Made by a program: the position numbers and the translations under genes
Part shown: positions 51,829 through 58,273 of the stretch, one piece after another
Layout: each line of letters starts with the position of its first letter
How positions within the stretch are numbered: position 1 is the stretch's first letter
From: an uncultured Clostridia bacterium
Lineage (GTDB): Bacteria; Bacillota; Clostridia; Christensenellales; CAG-917
Assembly (NCBI GenBank): GCA_949283145.1
Contig: CASDRL010000018.1
Coordinates: 1 to 58,273 of the forward strand
Reading direction: 5' to 3'
Length of the DNA stretch: 58,273 nucleotides
The notes under the pieces: model-generated
What the model was told of the DNA's origin: nothing
What the model saw: the letters and a program-made list of their open reading frames with translations, nothing else
Databases searched by the model: none

Positions 51829-52689
51829 ATGTTTGGCTATGTCATCCCGGACAAGAACAATATGTACATCAAGGACTTCAATGTCTTTCAGGCGTACTAT
51901 TGCGGTCTTTGCAAGGCTCTTTCCCGTTCGGGCAGCCAGCTCTCGCGGCTGTGCACCAACTACGACACCACCTTCTACAACGCGCTCCTGCACTCCCTCA
52001 CCGATACGGAGGTGAAGTTCGAGCGCAAGCTCTGCCTCATCAACGGCAAGAAGAAACCGGTCATCGTCACGGACGATCTCACCCGCAAGGTGGCGGATCT
52101 TTCCGTGCTGCTTGTCTACCACAACGCCCTCGACGACGTTCACGACGGCAAAAAGTCGCGTGCAGCGGTGGTCGGGGTGCTGGCGGCAAGAAAACGCGCC
52201 GCGGCGAGGAGGCTCCCGGAGGCTGACGCGCTCATGAAGGAGAGTTTCCGGAAGCTCGACATCCTCGAGAAGAGGAACTCGGCTCAGCTCGACCTCGTCG
52301 CAGACTGTTTCGCCTCTCTCATGCGGGACGTGACCCGCACGCTCATCCCCACGGACGAGCACATAGACACCTTCATGTACAACCTGGGCAGGCTGGTCTA
52401 TTTCTTCGACGCGGTGGACGACGTGGAGAAGGACGCGAAGAAGGGGAGATACAATCCTCTCATCGCCGCCTACGGGAAGTGCGCCACGAAGGCGGAATTT
52501 TTGGAGAAAAACGCGCAGGAACTCGACTTTTTGCTGCGTTCGACTTATAATAAAATCGTCGGAGCATACAATCATATGCATATAGTAGTGAGCGAAGGGA
52601 TGCTGTCCAACACCGTCTACCTCGGGCTGAATATGCAGATGGAGAAGCTCCTCAAAGGAGACGACAAATGCCAAGTGACCCGTTTGTGA
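51829..52689 (+). CDS. DUF5685 family protein
   Basis: A 286-residue protein of a family found widely in Clostridia. It begins with MFGYVIPDKNNMYIKDF and has the conserved YYCGLCKAL Cys pair near residues 24-27. It is mostly helical, with FFDAVDDVEKDAKKGRYNPL near 200, which resembles the acidic motifs of isoprenoid-type helical enzymes. The function is unknown. It overlaps the J-domain-like gene by 22 bases. A small hairpin (51784-51807) lies ahead of it. Confidence 0.85.
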   Translation: MFGYVIPDKNNMYIKDFNVFQAYYCGLCKALSRSGSQLSRLCTNYDTTFYNALLHSLTDTEVKFERKLCLINGKKKPVIVTDDLTRKVADLSVLLVYHNALDDVHDGKKSRAAVVGVLAARKRAAARRLPEADALMKESFRKLDILEKRNSAQLDLVADCFASLMRDVTRTLIPTDEHIDTFMYNLGRLVYFFDAVDDVEKDAKKGRYNPLIAAYGKCATKAEFLEKNAQELDFLLRSTYNKIVGAYNHMHIVVSEGMLSNTVYLGLNMQMEKLLKGDDKCQVTRL

Positions 52690-53345
52690 TCCTCGGTGTG
52701 GAGAGAGGTGCCTCGCAGAGCGAGATCCTCGAAGCGTACAAGCAGAAGCGCGCCTACTATCAGCAGCACGTCTTTGACGAAGGTGATGCGGGCGCGGATG
52801 CCGCGCGCATGCTCGAAGTGCTGGACAACGCATATCAGGACGCGATGAGTCAGACTCACGAAGCCGCAAAGGTGAGCGGCGATCCGGACAGCGAACTGAG
52901 CCGTTATCAGGATGTCAAAGCCGCCGTTTCCGCGCGCGATTTCGAGAAAGCGCAGTCTCTTCTCGACGATATGTACTACCGCGGCGGGGAGTGGCACTAC
53001 TATCAAGCCATAATTTTCTACGAAAAGAACTGGTTGACCGAAAGCAAAAAACAGTTGGAACTCGCCGTTGACCTCGAGCCCGAAAACGAAAAATACAAAC
53101 GCGCGCTCGAGAATATGAAAAAGAAGATAGACGGCACCGGTGCATTCAAACAGAATGCTCAGCAACAGCAGACGCAGCAGAACGGGCAGTATTACAACAC
53201 CGACGACGGCTACGCCACTCAGCGCAGCTATCAGCAGCAGGCTCAGCCCACGGCGGCGGACGGATGCTGCACGGCATGTCAATGCGCCATCTGCGCGGAC
53301 TGCTGCTGCGAATGTATGGGCGGCGACCTCATCCGCTGCTGCTGA
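52668..53345 (+). CDS. J-domain-like protein with TPR-like middle and Cys-rich tail
   Basis: A 225-residue protein. Residues 1-62 look like a DnaJ J-domain (DPFVILGVERGASQSEILEAY), but the HPD motif needed to stimulate DnaK is missing (HVFDEGD in its place). Residues 75-150 fit TPR-like helices, and 155-195 are Gln-rich. The last 28 residues hold a dense Cys cluster (CCTACQCAICADCCCECMGG). It is coupled to DUF5685 upstream and to a membrane protein downstream. This trio recurs in Clostridia. DnaK stimulation is unlikely, and scaffolding is possible. Confidence 0.8.
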   Translation: MPSDPFVILGVERGASQSEILEAYKQKRAYYQQHVFDEGDAGADAARMLEVLDNAYQDAMSQTHEAAKVSGDPDSELSRYQDVKAAVSARDFEKAQSLLDDMYYRGGEWHYYQAIIFYEKNWLTESKKQLELAVDLEPENEKYKRALENMKKKIDGTGAFKQNAQQQQTQQNGQYYNTDDGYATQRSYQQQAQPTAADGCCTACQCAICADCCCECMGGDLIRCC

Positions 53346-53962
53346 TGAAACGCCGTATCTCGGCAAAAAAGACTGCATATGCGCTTGCGTTGGCGGGCAT
53401 CTCCGCCGCGCTGGCGCTTTTGTTTGTCTGGCTGGGCGTGGTGCTGCGCTATGTCACCGTCGCGATGTTCGCGGCGGCGGGAGTCGCCGTCATGGCACCC
53501 GTCACCAAACGCTATTACGTTTCCGCCGTATTTGCCTACATCGTCTCGGCGGGGCTGGGTTTCCTCGTCGGCGATGTCACCGCGGTCGTAGGTTACGCCG
53601 TTTATTTCGGACCCATGGCGCTCATCTCCGCCGTCATGTGGGAGAAGAACGTCAAGTGGTTCATCGCCTATCCCGTCAAGATAGTCTTCATCAACGCCGC
53701 TCTCGCCGCGCTCTACTACGGTTTGCAGGGGCTCGAAGTGCTCGCGCCCGACGTCGTCGCCGTGTTTGACTATTGGGCGATCGCCATCCTCGGCACCGTC
53801 GCCCTCCTTCTCATCGACCTTCTGATGAACTATGTCTACCGCACCCTCCGCCGCGTCCTCGGCAAAGTCATCCGCGACAAGCACACCGCCGAAGTGACCG
53901 CGGAGGAGATAGAGCGGGAGGATGAGGAAAACAAAAGTCCGTTTGACGAACTTGATGACTGA
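53345..53962 (+). CDS. Multi-pass membrane protein, unknown function
   Basis: A 205-residue protein with about five membrane segments (residues near 12-30, 33-48, 54-84, 98-120, 137-160) and a charged C-terminal tail rich in Glu and Asp. The topology is reminiscent of small ECF-type S components, but no signature is present. The ATG shares its A with the stop of the J-domain-like gene (TGATG), so the last three genes form one unit. Confidence 0.75.
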   Translation: MKRRISAKKTAYALALAGISAALALLFVWLGVVLRYVTVAMFAAAGVAVMAPVTKRYYVSAVFAYIVSAGLGFLVGDVTAVVGYAVYFGPMALISAVMWEKNVKWFIAYPVKIVFINAALAALYYGLQGLEVLAPDVVAVFDYWAIAILGTVALLLIDLLMNYVYRTLRRVLGKVIRDKHTAEVTAEEIEREDEENKSPFDELDD

Positions 53963-53984
53963 GCCGTATCAATAGTCATAAACG

Positions 53985-54012
53985 CAACCGCCCGCCATAT
54001 GGCGGGCGGTTG
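53985..54012. terminator. Perfect palindrome between convergent genes
   Basis: A 28-base perfect palindrome, CAACCGCCCGCCAT and complement, between the membrane protein and the arsR-type gene. Probably a shared terminator, though T-runs are weak on both sides. Confidence 0.6.
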
Positions 54013-54014
54013 TG

Positions 54015-54347
54015 TCAAAGTCCCAAAAATCTTACGCCGGCGAACATGACGTCCTCGATGCGGCGGTTCTTCAGAGAATAGTAGACGATCTTGCCGTCCC
54101 GGCGGGCGGAGACGATGTCCGCCGCGCGCAGCAGCCGCAGCTGATGTGAGCAGGTGGTCTGGTTGAGTTTCAGGATGCGCGCGAGGTCGCCCACGCACAT
54201 TTCCGAGATGGCAAGGGCGCAGATGATCTTTGCCCGCGTCGCGTCGGCACATGCCCCGAAGAACTCCGAAAGCATGTGCAGGGTGGCGTTGCGCGGGACA
54301 TAGTCACGTATGAGTGCGACCGTCTGTTCGTCCAGGAGGGTTTCCAT
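54015..54347 (-). CDS. ArsR/SmtB family transcriptional regulator
   Basis: A 110-residue winged-helix repressor. MLSEFFGACADATRAKIICALA, the recognition region CVGDLARILKLNQTTCSHQLRLLRAADIV and the wing RRDGKIVYYSLKN are typical. The Cys in EMCVGDLA is in the place of the alpha-3 metal ligand of CadC/SmtB-type sensors. The ATG at 54345-54347 fits family length. TATAAT ends 6 bases before it and no Shine-Dalgarno site is present, so the message may be leaderless. No metal transporter is adjacent. Confidence 0.88.
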   Translation of the reverse strand: METLLDEQTVALIRDYVPRNATLHMLSEFFGACADATRAKIICALAISEMCVGDLARILKLNQTTCSHQLRLLRAADIVSARRDGKIVYYSLKNRRIEDVMFAGVRFLGL

Positions 54348-54353
54348 GCGTGC

Positions 54354-54359
54354 ATTATA
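54354..54359 (-). promoter_or_regulatory. -10 box directly before the arsR-type start
   Basis: TATAAT on the minus strand, 6 bases from the ATG, which places the transcription start at or next to the A of ATG. No good -35 box is visible. Confidence 0.4.
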
Positions 54360-54528
54360 ATTCTTTTGCGCGCGCGTATGCGGGCGACATTTGGAGCAGG
54401 CGAGGGGAAAATGTCGCAGTTTGTCTAATTGCCGCCGCAGCCGCGGCACTTCCGCTTTCCGTTGCGTTCTTGCGCCCGAGCCGTCACACTTCGGGCGTGA
54501 CGGGCATAGATTGGTGCGGGAGAGAACT

Positions 54529-54708
54529 ATGGCTTTTGACGAAAATTGGTTTTTGTTTCTGCTCATCGTGATGGCGGTGTTTGCCTCGGACGGGAAGGTT
54601 TCTTCCACCGAGACCGCCGTCATGCTCTCCATCCTCTTTGCGCTCACCGTCGCAGGCCCCGTCCTCGTTCCTCGGGACGCCGATGACTCCGATGGCACCA
54701 AAAATTGA
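54529..54708 (+). CDS. Small two-segment membrane protein
   Basis: A 59-residue open frame starting at ATG after GGGAGAG. It has hydrophobic stretches at about residues 5-18 and 28-45 and a polar Asp-rich end. It lies divergent to the arsR-type gene and could be its target. No family is recognised. Codon use resembles the neighbours, and the ribosome site is good, so it is plausible though short. Confidence 0.5.
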   Translation: MAFDENWFLFLLIVMAVFASDGKVSSTETAVMLSILFALTVAGPVLVPRDADDSDGTKN

Positions 54709-54907
54709 TAAATATACTTAAATAGATAGTCAAATTTTTCCGCACATGCTATGATAACTGCGCCATGACAGGGTGAGGATACATCTGTCGTGCGGCGCAC
54801 GCAAGCGCGCGGGAGGGAAAGCTCTTGCTGTGTTGCAGCAGGCTTGTCGGAGTTTCCGGCACATATTCAACAGAGGGAAGGGCGCGGATATGTTCCGCGC
54901 TCTTCTC

Positions 54908-54936
54908 TTTACTTAATTCGCGGGGTGGGGTATAAT
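54908..54936 (+). promoter_or_regulatory. Promoter of uvrC
   Basis: TTTACT (54908-54913) and TATAAT (54931-54936) are 17 bases apart, and the GTG start of uvrC begins 6 bases after the -10 box. Transcription would start at the start codon. The stretch 54709-54907 holds no gene. Confidence 0.6.
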
Positions 54937-54942
54937 GACTTC

Positions 54943-56826
54943 GTGGACTTCAAGGCGAAACTCAAAGACGTGCCGGAGGATCCCGGCGTTTATTTGATGC
55001 TGGACAAGGACGGAGAGATCATCTACGTCGGCAAAGCCAAGCGCCTCAAAGCGCGGTTGAAGCAATATTTCTATCAGTCCGGCAACAAGACGGCGAAGGT
55101 GATGGCGATGCTCGCCCACGTCGCCGATTTTCGCTATATCATCTGCCCGAGCGAGGTGGACGCTCTCGTCACCGAGAACAACCTCATCAAAAAGCACACG
55201 CCCAAGTATAACATCCTGTTGAAGGACGACAAGTCCTATCCCTTCCTGCGCGTGGACATGCACGAGGATTTCCCCGCCGTCCGCCTGGTGAGAAGGCTGA
55301 AAAGCGACGGCGCGCAATATTTCGGACCGTACATGCAGTCCGTCAACATCCGCGACATCACCGACCTCATCCACACCGCGTTCAAGGTGCGGGACTGCTC
55401 CCGCGATCTTACAAAGCCCTCCCGCCCCTGCCTCAATTTCCACCTGGGCAAGTGCCTCGCGCCCTGCACGGGCAATGTGAGCAGCGAGGAGTATAAGGAG
55501 GAGATAAGGAAGGTCATCGCTTTCCTCAAAGGCAACGACAGGGAAGTGGAGCGCGTCCTCACCGAGCGCATGATGCAGTTCGCCGACGAGGAGAATTTCG
55601 AGGTGGCGCTGAACTATAAGCACAAACTGAAAGTGCTGGATAACCTCGTGCGCAAACAGGTCAGCGCTCTTCCCAAGGACCTCGACCTGGACATCTTCGC
55701 CTACGAGACCAACGGCGTGCTCGGCGCGGTTAATATGCTCGTCGTGCGCGCGGGCAAGCTGGTGGGCGGCGACAACCGCGTTTTCACCGCCGCGGACGAG
55801 GACATTTCGTCGTACATCTATCAATTCTACACCGCATCCCCGCCCGTGTGCAACGAGATAGTCACGGACTGCGCGGGGGACGCGGACGCGTTGGAGACGG
55901 CGGTCAATTCCCTTGCAGGACACACCGTGCGTGTGATAGAACCCAAACAGGGCGTGCGCCGTCAGCTCTTAGACCTCTCTCATTCCAACGCCCGTGACGC
56001 GCTGGAAAAATACGGCAGCCGCGAGGAGAGGAGAGTGCTCCGCACCGAAGGCGCGGTGAAACAGCTCGGCGAACTTCTCGGGCTGCACACCCTTCCCAAC
56101 CGCATCGAGGCGTACGACATCTCGCACATCTCGGGTACGGACAAGGTGGCGAGCATGGTCGTCTTCGAGGGCGGCGAGGCAAAGAAGGCGCACTACCGCA
56201 AGTTCCGCATCAAGACCGTGGAAGGCAACAACGATTTCGCGTGCATGAAAGAGGCGCTCACCCGCAGGCTGATGCGCCTGAAAGAGGGAGAGGATGAGAG
56301 CTTTGCGACTCCGCCCGACCTCATCCTGATAGACGGCGGCAAAGGGCAGCTCGCCTACGCGCTCGAAGCGTTGCGGGAATGCGACGAAGAGGGGTTGGAG
56401 ATCCTCTCCCTCGCCAAACGCGAGGAGGAAGTGTTCCTCGGCAGTTCTCCAAAGGAGTCCATCCTGCTCCCCAATGACTGCGTGGCGCTCCAGCTTTTGC
56501 AGCGCGTCCGCGACGAGGCGCACCGTTTCGCCATCACCTATCACCGCACCCTAAGGGGCAAACACATGTCCGAGACGGTGCTGATGAAGGTGCCGGGGAT
56601 AGGGAAGGAAAGGGCGGAGGAACTTTTGAAAGCCTTCGGTTCCGCAGAGAATGTACGGCACGCTTCCGCGGAGGACATCGCCGCCTTGAAGGGCTTTTCG
56701 CTCGCGTCCGCGCGCAAACTGCTCTCCGCACTCAACGAGCAGAACAGCGGTTTGAACAATACAAAAGAGCAGGATAAACCCGACGATATGCAAAATGACG
56801 AGAACGGCGGCGAGGATAAAAACTGA
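54943..56826 (+). CDS. uvrC: Excinuclease ABC subunit C
   Basis: A 627-residue UvrC that makes the two incisions in nucleotide excision repair. The N-terminal GIY-YIG nuclease begins VPEDPGVYLMLDKDGEIIYV near residue 10. A Cys group (CLNFHLGKCLAPCTG) is near 165, and the UVR motif for UvrB binding is near 205-235. The RNase H-like second nuclease has EAYDISHISGTDKVASMVVF, and the C-terminal helix-hairpin-helix has KVPGIGKERAEELLKAFGS. The GTG at 54943 matches the usual family start but has no ribosome site, consistent with leaderless translation. It is followed by hprK after 34 bases. Confidence 0.95.
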   Translation: MDFKAKLKDVPEDPGVYLMLDKDGEIIYVGKAKRLKARLKQYFYQSGNKTAKVMAMLAHVADFRYIICPSEVDALVTENNLIKKHTPKYNILLKDDKSYPFLRVDMHEDFPAVRLVRRLKSDGAQYFGPYMQSVNIRDITDLIHTAFKVRDCSRDLTKPSRPCLNFHLGKCLAPCTGNVSSEEYKEEIRKVIAFLKGNDREVERVLTERMMQFADEENFEVALNYKHKLKVLDNLVRKQVSALPKDLDLDIFAYETNGVLGAVNMLVVRAGKLVGGDNRVFTAADEDISSYIYQFYTASPPVCNEIVTDCAGDADALETAVNSLAGHTVRVIEPKQGVRRQLLDLSHSNARDALEKYGSREERRVLRTEGAVKQLGELLGLHTLPNRIEAYDISHISGTDKVASMVVFEGGEAKKAHYRKFRIKTVEGNNDFACMKEALTRRLMRLKEGEDESFATPPDLILIDGGKGQLAYALEALRECDEEGLEILSLAKREEEVFLGSSPKESILLPNDCVALQLLQRVRDEAHRFAITYHRTLRGKHMSETVLMKVPGIGKERAEELLKAFGSAENVRHASAEDIAALKGFSLASARKLLSALNEQNSGLNNTKEQDKPDDMQNDENGGEDKN

Positions 56827-56860
56827 GAACGCATGGGCGCGGCGCGCCCGAGGAGGATAT

Positions 56861-57817
56861 ATGGTCAAAGACAATGTGAGAAAGAGCGAGGAGGCGATCG
56901 CCCCCGAAAAATTTGCGGCGGATCTCGAGCTCGAGGTGGTCTTCGCACCGAAGGAAGACATCGTGTTCCGCTCCACCGCCACCAACCGTCCGGGGCTGCT
57001 GTTTGCGGGGTTCGACGAGTTTTTCCCCGAGCACAGGATCCAGATCCTCGGCAATGCGGAGATGGCTTATCTCGAGTCGCTGGATTCCGAGAAGAGGACG
57101 GAGCAGCTCGAGCGCCTGTTCTCAAAAGGCGTGCCCTGCGTCATCGTCACGCACAAGCATCCCGTCACGGAGGACATGAAGCACGTCGCCGAATGTCACG
57201 CCACGCCGCTCTTTGTCAGCAATGAGTCCACTTCCGCCATAGAGAGCGACGTGGTGCACTATCTCACCACCGCGCTCGCCGCGAGCGATACCATCCACGG
57301 CGAGCTGCTCGACATCAGCGGCATAGGCGTCCTGCTCATCGGAGACAGCGGCATCGGCAAGTCCGAGACAGCCCTCGAGCTCGTCCACCGCGGGCATATG
57401 CTCGTCGCCGATGACCTCGTCGAGGTCAAGCGCATCAAAAACAAGATCTACGGCTATCCTCCCAAGCGCATCGCCAATCTCCTCGAAGTGCGCGGCGTCG
57501 GGCTCATCGATGTCGAAGCGATGTACGGCGTCGGCGGCGTCCTCAACCAAAAGCGCATCCACCTCGTCATCGAGATGGAGCAATGGGACGACAACAAGAG
57601 CTACGACCGCCTCGGCAACGAGGACCTCACCTACGACATCCTCGGCGTCAAGTTCCAGCGCGTCGTCGTCCCCGTTTCCGCCGGCCGCAACCTCGCCGTC
57701 GTCATCGAAGCCGCCTCCCGCAATTTCCGCCTGAAGTCCATGGGCCGGGACGCCCTTGATGAGCTGTCCTATCGGTTGATGGAGAAGAATCGCCCGGAAG
57801 ACACCGACTTCGACTGA
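56861..57817 (+). CDS. hprK: HPr kinase/phosphorylase
   Basis: A 318-residue bifunctional enzyme that phosphorylates and dephosphorylates Ser46 of HPr, the switch of carbon catabolite repression in Bacillota. The P-loop GDSGIGKS is at residues 161-168, the conserved His at 146 (TIHGELLDI), and the signature ANLLEVRGVGLIDV at 205-218. ATG 56861 follows AGGAGGA, and in-frame upstream codons overlap uvrC without a site. The stop codon is part of the palindrome that follows. Confidence 0.95.
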   Translation: MVKDNVRKSEEAIAPEKFAADLELEVVFAPKEDIVFRSTATNRPGLLFAGFDEFFPEHRIQILGNAEMAYLESLDSEKRTEQLERLFSKGVPCVIVTHKHPVTEDMKHVAECHATPLFVSNESTSAIESDVVHYLTTALAASDTIHGELLDISGIGVLLIGDSGIGKSETALELVHRGHMLVADDLVEVKRIKNKIYGYPPKRIANLLEVRGVGLIDVEAMYGVGGVLNQKRIHLVIEMEQWDDNKSYDRLGNEDLTYDILGVKFQRVVVPVSAGRNLAVVIEAASRNFRLKSMGRDALDELSYRLMEKNRPEDTDFD

Positions 57818-57937
57818 GGGCACTATTCGGCGAATAACATCGTCAAAGCCCCCGTCGTGGATGCTCACGTACGTCTCTGTACGCTCCGCCTCCCGACGGG
57901 GGCTTTTCCTTGTTCTTCATCCAAATATTGCCCTCAG
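57814..57937. repeat. Stop-codon palindrome, copy 3
   Basis: Starts at the TGA of hprK. Outer stem CTGAGGGCA (57814-57822) pairs with TGCCCTCAG (57929-57937). The middle stem is AAAGCCCCCGTC/GACGGGGGCTTT, followed by TTCCTTGTTCTT like an intrinsic terminator. The tip GCTCACGTACG...TGTACG is shared with the other copies. Confidence 0.75.
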
Positions 57938-58273
57938 CGAATAAGTGCTTGAGCGGGTGTCTTTGAACACGATGTTACTCTTTCGGAGACGAAATTACGA
58001 ACAGCCGGAGCGTGACGTCGCTTGACACGATGTTATCTCATTCGGAGTGGAGCCGCTCACCAACGCGCACTCGTTCGGAGTGTATTTGAGCACGATGTCT
58101 CTCTTTCGAAGACGGTCTAACGAAAACTCCGAGCGTGACGTCGCTTAACACGATGTTATCTCATTCGGAGTGGAGCCGCTCACCAAGCGCTCACAGGGCA
58201 TAGCCCTCTTGAGCGCCGCGGCGACCGGGTTAGTGCCGAGGGCTGGACGGTAGGGCGCCGGCAATGCGCCATC
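57938..58273 (+). ncRNA. Copy D (5' part) of the dispersed structured element
   Basis: Begins GCGAATAAGTGCTT as after copy 1 of the palindrome. Two tandem units follow (about 57965-58075 and 58076-58190), each with the CTCTTTCGRAGACG hairpin and GTGACGTCGCTT...CGATGTTAT. That stem is CGTCG/CGACG-CTCAC in copy B and is kept here by G-U pairs. The core starts with CCGCTCACCAA, and its first hairpin is GCGCTCA/TGAGCGC with AGGGCATAGCCCT inside, unrelated in sequence to copies B and C but in the same place. It is then followed by CGCGGCG and AGTGCCGAG as in the others. The window ends inside it. Confidence 0.55.

Overview
The window looks like chromosomal DNA of a GC-rich, low-copy-number-gene Bacillota (Clostridia-type) bacterium. 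The evidence is the gene set and order: DegV, a DUF4364 protein, TIGR03960/TIGR03936 radical-SAM pair, RNase G next to it, MinD/MinE, a SpoIVFB-like M50 protease, GTP-type PEP carboxykinase, HPr kinase, and rpmE-DUF1385-prmC-prfA. Shine-Dalgarno sites are strong (AGGAGG type) and promoters are sigma-A like (TTGACA-17-TATAAT). The deeper lineage (perhaps Christensenellales-like gut clostridia) is only a guess. No rRNA, tRNA or CRISPR array was seen.

Layout. 1-2.1 kb: end of a dispersed structured element, then an aldo/keto reductase and a DegV protein on the minus strand. 2.2-10.5 kb: housekeeping run on the plus strand (minD, minE, small membrane protein, M50 protease, ROK kinase, two radical-SAM-system genes, RNase E/G, a zinc-less MDR dehydrogenase). 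10.5-17.8 kb: accessory and repeat-rich DNA with a full copy of the structured element, DUF4364, an orphan lipoprotein bracketed by a direct repeat, a membrane-anchored M20 peptidase and a phage-gene remnant. 17.3-21.6 kb: pckG behind a 500-base leader with tandem covarying repeats, then an AMP-forming acyl-CoA synthetase. 21.6-22.6 kb: a RAYT (Y1 transposase) between two mirror-image REP hairpins. 23.2-33.3 kb: one giant MBG/YDG-repeat surface protein. 33.3-34.1 kb: second full copy of the structured element, inverted. 34.1-44 kb: rpiB, queH, an ABC-FtsX-lipoprotein operon, then a NitT/TauT-type ABC transporter behind an attenuator-like leader. 43.8-57.8 kb: rpmE, a DUF1385-PrmC fusion, prfA, a Re-citrate synthase/isopropylmalate synthase-family enzyme, thrC, trpS, a DUF5685/J-domain/membrane trio, an ArsR regulator, uvrC and hprK. 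The right edge enters another copy of the structured element.

Most interesting. (1) A several-hundred-base non-coding element is present four times (two full, two cut by the window edges). Its hairpins keep pairing while their sequences change, which argues for a structured RNA, possibly carried by a mobile element. (2) A separate ~125-base palindrome starts exactly at the stop codon of three genes. The stop codon lies inside the outer stem, and the opposite arm changes to match. (3) The leader of pckG and the leader at 40.75 kb look like cis-regulatory RNAs. Metabolically, PEPCK, acyl-CoA synthetase, the citrate-synthase-like enzyme and HPr kinase point to a fermentative organism that runs carbon through PEP/oxaloacetate and acetyl-CoA.
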